A stretch of 64,000 bases of DNA from Candidatus Riflebacteria bacterium HGW-Riflebacteria-1 (lineage in GTDB: Bacteria > Muiribacteriota > Ozemobacteria > Ozemobacterales > Ozemobacteraceae). This document shows, piece after piece, positions 42,287 to 49,417 of this stretch. Where the stretch lies: positions 116,791-180,790 of the forward strand of contig PGYB01000014.1 in NCBI GenBank assembly GCA_002839445.1. Direction: 5' to 3'. The first letter of the stretch is position 1; each line of letters opens with the position of its first letter. The translations under genes and the position numbers were made by a program. The notes below the pieces were generated by a model. The model was not told the origin of the DNA. It saw nothing but the letters and a program-made list of their open reading frames with translations, and did no database searches.

Positions 42287-43246
42287 ATGATCTCGGGCGT
42301 TTTGAAAGCCAATGAATTGAGTGAGGTCGGGGCGCTTATTCACAGTGAAAAGGCCCTGTTGATGATCGAAAGAGATGTTTACTGGCCGAAATGGGATTCA
42401 CCCTGGTGGTATATCCTGTTGCTTGAGGAAACTGGCAGACTGGCCGAGGTGCCGGTCGAAGCCTTTAAAGAATTGCTGACCTGTGCTGATCGCCAGTATC
42501 TTAAGGTGTTTCCGGTACGCGAAGAAGACGTCGACGGCCCGGTAAATGGCCATACCGAAGTGATGTGTTTCTGCTTCTTCGGCGCTCTGCTGAAGGTTGC
42601 ATCGAAGCTGGACTTTGATGTGTTCGCGCATCTCCCGTGGGCAAAAACCTGGCTTTCACGCTACCAGCTGCCTGACGGCGGCTATAACTGTGATGAATCG
42701 GCATACACCGGCAGCGGCAAGAGTTCGCTGGTTTCTTCAACAGTAATGCTCGAAGGCATGATTGAATACGCCAGATTTACCAAAGATATCGAAACCTTCG
42801 CCCCCAACATGCAAAAGATAGTCAGCTACCTGCTGAAGCACCAGGTCTACATGTCGACGGCCGGCAAAGAGATACCCGACACCGACTGGGATAAAATCAT
42901 ATTCCCACGCTTCTACGAATTCGATTTTTCGCGCGGCCTCGAAGCCATATTCGACTTTCTGCTGCTGACTGGCAAAAAGGTTCGCGGCGTGGCAGTTGAG
43001 CGCGCGCTGGCGCTGTTGCGCAAAAAGACTGACGCTGGGCTGGCACATTCCGAAAAGCAGTGGCTGAGCGGTGAAAAGACGGTGTCGTATTACATCGAGA
43101 AACCGATTGTTTTCAAAGACATGGCTAACGTGCCGCTGGTTATGAAAAAACTTAACAGCGCCAGCGATAATGAGTTCGTTCCGGCCATGCTGGCGCGAAT
43201 TTCACGTAAACACGAAGAGGTTAAGAGTCGCGGCCTGATCGTCTGA
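42287..43246 (+). CDS. Alpha/alpha-toroid (squalene/prenyltransferase-repeat-like) protein
   Basis: The product has 319 residues. The middle reads WAKTWLSRYQLPDGGYNCDESAY, a QxxDGGY-type repeat typical of prenyltransferase and squalene-cyclase-like alpha/alpha barrels, followed by SSTVMLEGMIEYARF and a second helical part. No DxDD or zinc ligand motif typical of the enzymes is seen, so catalysis cannot be inferred. No signal peptide; cytoplasmic. ATG 42287 has AAAAGGAA upstream. Its neighbours do not suggest a pathway. Confidence 0.8.
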   Translation: MISGVLKANELSEVGALIHSEKALLMIERDVYWPKWDSPWWYILLLEETGRLAEVPVEAFKELLTCADRQYLKVFPVREEDVDGPVNGHTEVMCFCFFGALLKVASKLDFDVFAHLPWAKTWLSRYQLPDGGYNCDESAYTGSGKSSLVSSTVMLEGMIEYARFTKDIETFAPNMQKIVSYLLKHQVYMSTAGKEIPDTDWDKIIFPRFYEFDFSRGLEAIFDFLLLTGKKVRGVAVERALALLRKKTDAGLAHSEKQWLSGEKTVSYYIEKPIVFKDMANVPLVMKKLNSASDNEFVPAMLARISRKHEEVKSRGLIV

Positions 43247-43270
43247 GTTTTTTTAGTTTTCTAAAACAAG

Positions 43271-43305
43271 AACGCCCGCAAACAATACTGTTTGCGGGCG
43301 TTTTT
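43271..43305 (+). terminator. Intrinsic terminator
   Basis: A 13-base-pair stem, AACGCCCGCAAAC/GTTTGCGGGCGTT, with a six-base loop and then T. It ends the alpha-toroid gene and could also act on serA, which ends ten bases downstream on the other strand. Confidence 0.8.
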
Positions 43306-43314
43306 ACAGACTGT

Positions 43315-44244
43315 TTACTTGTTGACCTGAAAAGACACGTCACCCTTTTCAAAGAAGGCGACGATCTGCTTAACGGCGGCAACGCCGGCGTTCACGTTGG
43401 CTTCTTCGGTCTGGGCACCGAGTTTTTTCGGGGTGCAGTAGATGTGCTCAGCGTATTCTTTTTCAAGTTCTGCGAGGCTGTCAGGGGCGACATCGGCCAC
43501 ATATCTGAAATCCTTGCGGGCAGCAAAAATCTTTTTGAGGCTTTCTTCGCAGACAACTTCTTTGCGCGCAGTGTTTATCAGCACTGCGCCCTTTGGCATG
43601 CGGTTGATCAGGTCGAAGTTGATCGACCTTTTGGTCTTGTCATTGGCCGGAATATGCAGCGAAACATAATGGCAGGTGCTGTAGAGTTCTTCGACCGACT
43701 TAACAGCTTTAACGCCTTCTGCTTCGATTTTGTCAGCAGGCACGAAGGGGTCGAACGCGTAGACTTCCATGCCAAAGCCTTTGGCGATTCTGGCGACGTT
43801 GCGACCGACGTTGCCGTAGGCGTGCAGGCCAAGTTTCTTGCCCATAAGTTCGCTGCCTGATTTGCCGTTGAATTTGCATCTGGCAATATAGACCATCATG
43901 CCAAAAGCCAGTTCAGCAACTGCGTTGGCATTCTGGCCGGGGGTGTTCATGGCGACGACTTTGCGGGCGGTAGCGGCGGCGAGGTCAATATTGTCATAAC
44001 CGGCGCCAGCGCGAACGATGATTTTGAGCTGACCGGCAGCGTCAATAATTTCTTTGGAAGCGATGTCGCTGCGTATAATCAGAGCGTCGGCATCTGCTAC
44101 CGCGGCCTTGAACTGAGCGACTTCGGTATACTTTTCGAGCAGTTCGATTTTAAAATCGGGCTTGTTGGCGATTACTGCCTTCATCAGGTTGATGGCTTCA
44201 GAAGCGAAGGGTTTGTCGGTGGCTACCAGAATTTTTTTTGTCAT
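43315..44244 (-). CDS. serA: D-3-phosphoglycerate dehydrogenase, short divergent type
   Basis: Oxidises 3-phosphoglycerate with NAD to start serine synthesis. The product has 309 residues without the C-terminal ACT domain. The NAD-binding loop reads YGNVGRNVARIAKGFGM, and NTARKEVV carries the conserved Arg. The usual catalytic His segment (TPHxGA) reads TPKKLGAQTEEAN here, and the usual Glu motif is not obvious. This matches, as I recall, the Bacteroides-type enzymes. It lies downstream of serC on the same strand, with a hairpin between. ATG 44244 has AAGGAA upstream. Confidence 0.9.
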   Translation of the reverse strand: MTKKILVATDKPFASEAINLMKAVIANKPDFKIELLEKYTEVAQFKAAVADADALIIRSDIASKEIIDAAGQLKIIVRAGAGYDNIDLAAATARKVVAMNTPGQNANAVAELAFGMMVYIARCKFNGKSGSELMGKKLGLHAYGNVGRNVARIAKGFGMEVYAFDPFVPADKIEAEGVKAVKSVEELYSTCHYVSLHIPANDKTKRSINFDLINRMPKGAVLINTARKEVVCEESLKKIFAARKDFRYVADVAPDSLAELEKEYAEHIYCTPKKLGAQTEEANVNAGVAAVKQIVAFFEKGDVSFQVNK

Positions 44245-44300
44245 TTTTTATTCCTTTTCCTTGTGTCTTTTCCGGGCTGGAGAAATCTTGTTTAAGCGTT

Positions 44301-44331
44301 AAAATGGGGCGCAGAAGACTGCGCCCCATTT
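44301..44331 (-). terminator. Hairpin between serC and serA
   Basis: A 13-base-pair perfect stem (AAATGGGGCGCAG/CTGCGCCCCATTT) with loop AAGA, followed on the minus strand by TTTT (counting paired T). It lies between the serC stop and the serA start, so it may terminate some serC transcripts or act as an attenuator or processing site. Confidence 0.65.
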
Positions 44332-44338
44332 GGTTGCA

Positions 44339-45421
44339 TCAGGCGTTTTCTTTGTCGAATTTCTTGATAAAATCGGCGAGTTTCTGACAGCCTTCGATGG
44401 GCATGGCGTTATAGATCGAAGCGCGCATGCCGCCTACGCTGCGATGGCCCTTGAGGGTGACCAGACCTTCAGCAGAAGCCTGTTTGAGGAACTTTTCGTT
44501 GAGTTCTTCCTTGTCTGTGAAGAACGGGATGTTCATCAATGAGCGGTCTTTGCCGGGTTTGACATGGGCTTTGAACAGTTTGGAGTTGTCGATCGCGTCA
44601 TAGATAATCGCAGCTTTTTTCTTGTTGAGCTTTTCAAAGTATTCAACGCCGCCGAGTGCGAGCATATGGTCGAACACCAGCTTGGCGATGTAGATACCAT
44701 AGGTTGGGGGAGTGTTGAACATCGAAGCTGCATCAACGTGAGTCTTATAGTCGAGCATGGTGGGCAGGCCTTTGATCTTGCCAATCATGTCTTCTCTGAT
44801 GATGACGATTACCACGCCGGCCGGTCCGATATTCTTCTGGGCGCCGGCATAAATCATCGCGTAATCAGTGACATTAAACTTCTCGCTCATTATGTTCGAA
44901 GACATGTCGGCTACCACTGGTATGCTGACTTTTGGAACATCCATGCATTTAGTCCCGAAGATGGTATTGTTCGGTGTGATGTGCAGGTAGTCAGCGTCTT
45001 TGCGAACTTTATTCACGTCGACTTCTGGGAAAAACGAGAAGGTGCTCTCTTCTGAAGAAGCAACAACGTTCACGTCCATGCCGAGCTTTTTCGCTTCTTT
45101 GATAGCTTTGCCAGACCATTCACCGGTATTGATGTAATCGGCTTTTTTGTTGACGCCAAAGTTCATTGGAATCATGGCAAATTGCAGCGAGGCTCCACCC
45201 TGAAGGAAGAGGACCTTGTAATTTGCAGGTATATCCATGAGTTTGCGCAAGCCTGCTTCGGCGTCGTCAATTATCTTCTGATAGGTTGACGAGCGGTGGC
45301 TCAGTTCCATCACGCCCATGCCACTGCCGGCATAATTGAGCATTTCGTCTGCAGCCTGCTGCAGCACTTTTTCTGGCAGAACAGCCGGACCAGCTGAAAA
45401 ATTGTAAACTCTTTTTGTCAT
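44339..45421 (-). CDS. serC: Phosphoserine aminotransferase
   Basis: A PLP enzyme converting 3-phosphohydroxypyruvate to phosphoserine. The product has 360 residues from ATG 45421, which has CAGGAG upstream; an in-frame ATG at 45481 lies before that site. The N-terminus reads MTKRVYNFSAGPAVLPEKVL, the PLP-Lys motif is YAGAQKNIGPAG, and the C-terminus has GHRSVGGMRASIYNAMP. It precedes serA, so the two give a short serine module. Its own promoter may be at 45488-45517. Confidence 0.96.
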   Translation of the reverse strand: MTKRVYNFSAGPAVLPEKVLQQAADEMLNYAGSGMGVMELSHRSSTYQKIIDDAEAGLRKLMDIPANYKVLFLQGGASLQFAMIPMNFGVNKKADYINTGEWSGKAIKEAKKLGMDVNVVASSEESTFSFFPEVDVNKVRKDADYLHITPNNTIFGTKCMDVPKVSIPVVADMSSNIMSEKFNVTDYAMIYAGAQKNIGPAGVVIVIIREDMIGKIKGLPTMLDYKTHVDAASMFNTPPTYGIYIAKLVFDHMLALGGVEYFEKLNKKKAAIIYDAIDNSKLFKAHVKPGKDRSLMNIPFFTDKEELNEKFLKQASAEGLVTLKGHRSVGGMRASIYNAMPIEGCQKLADFIKKFDKENA

Positions 45422-45487
45422 ATATATCTCCTGTTTTTTATTCTGCTGCCCTGAGTAAAAATTCCTTTCCTGATGGGGCATTTTAAT

Positions 45488-45517
45488 CTAATAGCACCGC
45501 CGCGCGGGTCAAGTCAA
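45488..45517 (-). promoter_or_regulatory. Candidate serC promoter
   Basis: On the minus strand, TTGACT (45517-45512), an 18-base spacer and TATTAG (45493-45488). The start point would be near 45481. Confidence 0.5.
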
Positions 45518-45603
45518 CCCGTTTCGCCTTCTTTAAAATGTTTGATTGTTGTCTTTATAAGGCTGTGGTATTATTGAAATATACTATCGTAGAGAGGTTG
45601 CTG

Positions 45604-46926
45604 ATGCGAAAGTTCAGTGCCAGTTTGCTTATTTCAGCCATTTGCGGACTGTTTGTAATACAACCGGGTTTTGTGAACGTTTCTGCGGTCTTTGCCCAGG
45701 AAGAACCTGTAGACGAAGCTGTAATACAGGAAACTCCAGACCAGGCTTCCTCAGATGAAGAAACTGTGCCGGACAGCGAACCGGCACCAGACAGTCAACC
45801 CGCACCAGGCAAAGCGCCTGCATCAGGCGAAGTGATTGCACCTGATAAACAAGTAACTCCAAAACAAGACGTTGCTCCTCAGGACAAAAAACTGGATCAG
45901 GAAAGCAGCAGCGAAAACCTCGAAAACGCTGAAATCCTTTTTGAAGAAGCTCTTGAACTCAAGCGCAGCGGTAATCTTGCCGGCGCCATTGACTCGTTTT
46001 CGCGGGCAATACGCATGGATCGCTCAATCCTGGCCAATGACGACAAGGGCCTGATTGAAGATCTCAAAAAAGATTGCGAAGCAAAGCTTAAAGCTGCCCC
46101 TGACGATGTTAAGACGCTCGAAATGCTCGGCTTTGTTTTTGCCGTCTGCTACTCAGATTACACGTCGGCGATTGCCTGTTATCAGAAAGTTTATGACCTG
46201 GTAACTGATGATCGCATCAAGGAGCGCACCGGCGCCCTTATCGACAGATTAAAGATGTCAGCTGAAGTGCAGCAGAGTTACCAGCAGGAAGTCACCGCTG
46301 GTCTTCGCGACGAACGCCTCAAGTCCTGGAGCGAAATGGAACGGGTGAATCGTTTTGGCGAAGAATCAGCACGCATACAGCAGAAATCTTCCGAGCTCGC
46401 TGATGCCTACAAGTCGAAAGATGAGCTTGCCAATCGCGTGCCACAGCTCGAACAAGAACTAAAAGAACTACAGGACGAATATGAAAAGGCCAACCGTCTG
46501 TTTTACTCTGTGAGCGACAATGCGATGTATGAGCGCCGCCGTCGCCGTCTCAAAGATGATGTCGCCGCCAAGGAAAAGGAAGTTGAAGCGGCTAAGGCCG
46601 AGTTGAGCGATGTCGAATCGACCACCTCAGCTCTCGAAAAAGAACTTGCCGCCGTCGAAAAAGCCAAAGAAGAAAGCCCGATCAGATCATACGACGACGA
46701 TGACTCAGGCAGTACAGGATCAGGCGGCAATTCTGGTTCTGATTCTGCAGAAGAGCCTGATGACAGCGCAAACGCCTCTGAGCCCGGTGATGTGGGCGAT
46801 GATAGCGGTGACGCTGACGAAAAGCCGCTGCCAACTCCTGCTAATCCTGATTTCCCACCAGATGAAGAGCAGGGCGGCAATGAAGAGTCGGGCAAAAATC
46901 TCGACGACCTTATCGAGAATCTATAA
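45604..46926 (+). CDS. Secreted TPR/coiled-coil protein with acidic tail
   Basis: The product has 440 residues from ATG 45604, which has GAGAGG upstream; an ATG at 45538 precedes the signal peptide. The signal peptide is followed by a Pro/Glu/Asp/Gln-rich region (about 40-95), two TPR-like helical pairs (about 97-200, ALELKRSGNLAGAIDSFSRA), a long coiled coil (about 215-355) and an acidic Ser/Gly/Asp/Pro-rich tail. The tail resembles an intrinsically disordered linker. Location is periplasmic or extracellular. It is divergent from serC and convergent with the ferredoxin. I know no family. Confidence 0.85.
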   Translation: MRKFSASLLISAICGLFVIQPGFVNVSAVFAQEEPVDEAVIQETPDQASSDEETVPDSEPAPDSQPAPGKAPASGEVIAPDKQVTPKQDVAPQDKKLDQESSSENLENAEILFEEALELKRSGNLAGAIDSFSRAIRMDRSILANDDKGLIEDLKKDCEAKLKAAPDDVKTLEMLGFVFAVCYSDYTSAIACYQKVYDLVTDDRIKERTGALIDRLKMSAEVQQSYQQEVTAGLRDERLKSWSEMERVNRFGEESARIQQKSSELADAYKSKDELANRVPQLEQELKELQDEYEKANRLFYSVSDNAMYERRRRRLKDDVAAKEKEVEAAKAELSDVESTTSALEKELAAVEKAKEESPIRSYDDDDSGSTGSGGNSGSDSAEEPDDSANASEPGDVGDDSGDADEKPLPTPANPDFPPDEEQGGNEESGKNLDDLIENL

Positions 46927-46955
46927 CGATTTTAATGGCCTGACTGATGTAAAAT

Positions 46956-46994
46956 AAAAAAGCCGCTGACTCACAAAGAGCCAGCGGCTTTTTT
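46956..46994. terminator. Bidirectional intrinsic terminator
   Basis: Stem AGCCGCTG (46961-46968) with CAGCGGCT (46982-46989), with a further inner CTC/GAG pairing, flanked by six A on the left and six T on the right. It serves the TPR gene on the plus strand and the ferredoxin on the minus strand. Confidence 0.85.
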
Positions 46995-47003
46995 ATAATT
47001 AAA

Positions 47004-47174
47004 TTACAGAGACAATGCTTCTACCGGGCAGGAAGAAACGCAGGCGCCGCATTCAATGCAACCGTCGCCTTTATAAACAGCTTTGCCATCTTTCATTTCG
47101 AGTACTTCAACCGGGCATGTGCCGATGCATGCTGAACAACCGACACAGGTGTCTGCATTAACCTTGATAGCCAT
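47004..47174 (-). CDS. 2[4Fe-4S] ferredoxin
   Basis: A small electron carrier of 56 residues. The two cluster motifs are CVGCSACIGTCP and CIECGACVSSCP, both CxxCxxCxxxCP. The protein begins MAIKVNADTC and ends PVEALSL. ATG 47174 has AAGGAGAT upstream, and a promoter lies at 47223-47251. The length matches clostridial-type ferredoxins. It acts in the cytoplasm, possibly with the flavoproteins in the window (inference). Below common length cut-offs it is easily missed. Confidence 0.95.
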   Translation of the reverse strand: MAIKVNADTCVGCSACIGTCPVEVLEMKDGKAVYKGDGCIECGACVSSCPVEALSL

Positions 47175-47222
47175 TACGATCTCCTTGAAACTAGTTTGTC
47201 AATTTCATACAAAACTTTAAGC

Positions 47223-47251
47223 ATAATAATAAATAAATCTGCAGATGTAAA
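47223..47251 (-). promoter_or_regulatory. Promoter of the ferredoxin gene
   Basis: On the minus strand, TTTACA (47251-47246), a 17-base spacer and TATTAT (47228-47223), each with five of six consensus bases. The start point is near 47216. Confidence 0.65.
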
Positions 47252-47336
47252 GAATTAAAGAATTTGCTGCGGGCAGTCTTTTGATTATGCTAATATTTCA
47301 TATCTACGATCGCGTTTACATACAGGAGCCGTCTCT

Positions 47337-49397
47337 ATGGCAAACAACAAAATTACACCTCTGCAGAACATGAAATCACAGCTTGAAAAGCTTGCAAGCA
47401 AGACTTTCAGCGGCAAATACCTGGTGCCTTCACTCTGGATCAAACCAGGTGAAGAGCTGCATGATGGCAAGCCGCCCCAACAGGTTCATCCAGGCGAGTT
47501 CTATCTGGCTCATATCGAGGCGATCGAAAAGCTGCAGATTCCCGGCGTTGATCCGCTGCGTTCGCTTAACAGCCAGATTCCGGGTGGAAATGGCGGAAAC
47601 TGGATTTCTGCTGAGTCGATTTTTAACATATTCGTCAGACTTACTGCTGCTTATGACCACGACGGCGACGGCGTGCTCGGGGGCAACCGCAAAGAACTGA
47701 CGCTCAATAATTCGGGTGTCAGAGAATCAGGTACTTTCTTGAAAGCTATTGCCATGCTGGGTTATGTTAAGGCTCTTGGCTGCACGACCATACACCTGCT
47801 GCCGGTAACCGCCATTGGCCATGATGGCAACAAAGGTGAGCTGGGCTCTCCTTACGCGATTCGCAACCCCTATCGTATCGAAGAAAGCCTTGCCGACCCG
47901 CTGCTGGCCATGGATGTCGAAGAGCAGTTCACTGCTTTTATTGAAGCATGCCACATGCTCGGCATCAGAGTTATTGCCGAATTCGTCTTCAGAACTGCCA
48001 GCAAAGATTCTGACTGGATCGCCGAGCATCCTGAATGGTTTTACTGGATTGACGAAAAAATTGCCGATCGTAAAGTCGGCGAGACAGACCTCGAAGTCGC
48101 GGCAAAACACTATGGCAACCCAATTTTTACCGCAGAAGAACTCGCTGCTATCAATGATAAGATTAAATGCGGAGATTTGAACGAGTTGCCGCCACCGCAC
48201 GCTGCTTATCGAAACTTTTTCAAGCTCCCACCGGCACGCGAAGCCGTGAAGTTTAACGATGAGCACCAGTTCCGCGGCGAAGGCACCGATGTGCCGACCG
48301 GTAAAAGCGTGCGGGTGCGCATTCCCGGAGCCTTTGCGGACTGGCCGCCTGATGACAATCAGCCGCCCTGGGGCGATGTAACCTATCTGCGCATGTATGT
48401 CGACGAAAACCAGTCGCAGCCGGAATTTAACTACATCGCCTACAACACGATCAGAATGTATGACAACCGTCTTGCTCGGCCAGAGCTCGCCAACAAAGAA
48501 CTCTGGCAGACCATCATCGACCTGATTCCTTATTATCAGCAGAAATTCGCCATAGATGGCGTTATGGTCGACATGGGGCATGCCGTTCCGGTAAGCCTGA
48601 TGCAACAGCTGATCGCGCGCGCGCGCGCTGTCGACCCAGATTTTGCCTTTCTGTCTGAGAATTTCGAAATCAAGCAGGATAGCGTCGATGCCGGCTACAA
48701 CGCCGTTGTCGGTTATGCCTGGTGGGTAGAATACCGCCGCGACGGCATGTATGATCTGCTCAACCACATCGGCAATCAGGGCGTGCCGTTGCCCTTTTTT
48801 GGCGCGGTTGAGAACCACAACACGCCGCGCGCTGCACAAAGAGACGGTGGCGAGCTGTACAGCAAGTATGCTTTTCTGGTCAACACCATGTTACCGCTGG
48901 CAGTGCCCTTCATTCATTCTGGTCAGGAGCTCGGCGAGATCATACCGGTCAATACCGGCCTCGATTTTTCGAACACTGATCTTGAACGCCTGAAAGGCTG
49001 CAAACTCGCGCTGTTCGATCTTTGCGGCTACAAGTGGGATGGCAGCCACCCGATGCTCGAGTTCATGCGGCGTGTCTTACAGCTGCGCCGCCAGTATTCT
49101 GCCGTAGTCACCCGCTATGATCGTGATTCCTTTTGCATGGTTCAGACTGGTCAGGCTGATGTTATCTGCTTTATCAGGCGCGGTGATGGCCAGCATGTAA
49201 TGATTCTCTTCAACCGCGATTTTGCCAATGAACTTACCGGTGATGTAAGCCTTGAGTGGTGTCTGCATACTGACTGCCACAGCCTTGATAATCTTCTTGC
49301 CGATGTTGGCAGCAGCAGCGGATTTCCGGTGGAAAATCAGAAGCTGGTTTACCGTCTGCAGCCTGGCGAGTGCTGTTTCTTTGCCTGGCCGGACTGA
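47337..49397 (+). CDS. GH13 (alpha-amylase superfamily) protein with altered active site
   Basis: A 686-residue cytoplasmic protein without a signal peptide. An N-terminal domain leads into a beta/alpha barrel (about 130-560) with YVKALGCTTIHLLPV, the catalytic-nucleophile region DGVMVDMGHA (Asp412), FLSENFE (Glu441) and VENHNTP (Asn495). The usual Arg two residues before the Asp is Met410, and the usual NHD Asp is Asn. An EF-hand-like sequence DHDGDGVLGG lies at about 105. The barrel somewhat recalls GlgE maltosyltransferases. The substrate and activity are uncertain. ATG 47337 has CAGGAG upstream. It is followed 20 bases later by the HEAT protein. Confidence 0.88.
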   Translation: MANNKITPLQNMKSQLEKLASKTFSGKYLVPSLWIKPGEELHDGKPPQQVHPGEFYLAHIEAIEKLQIPGVDPLRSLNSQIPGGNGGNWISAESIFNIFVRLTAAYDHDGDGVLGGNRKELTLNNSGVRESGTFLKAIAMLGYVKALGCTTIHLLPVTAIGHDGNKGELGSPYAIRNPYRIEESLADPLLAMDVEEQFTAFIEACHMLGIRVIAEFVFRTASKDSDWIAEHPEWFYWIDEKIADRKVGETDLEVAAKHYGNPIFTAEELAAINDKIKCGDLNELPPPHAAYRNFFKLPPAREAVKFNDEHQFRGEGTDVPTGKSVRVRIPGAFADWPPDDNQPPWGDVTYLRMYVDENQSQPEFNYIAYNTIRMYDNRLARPELANKELWQTIIDLIPYYQQKFAIDGVMVDMGHAVPVSLMQQLIARARAVDPDFAFLSENFEIKQDSVDAGYNAVVGYAWWVEYRRDGMYDLLNHIGNQGVPLPFFGAVENHNTPRAAQRDGGELYSKYAFLVNTMLPLAVPFIHSGQELGEIIPVNTGLDFSNTDLERLKGCKLALFDLCGYKWDGSHPMLEFMRRVLQLRRQYSAVVTRYDRDSFCMVQTGQADVICFIRRGDGQHVMILFNRDFANELTGDVSLEWCLHTDCHSLDNLLADVGSSSGFPVENQKLVYRLQPGECCFFAWPD

Positions 49398-49417
49398 AAT
49401 GTAGATTTGGGTGACGC

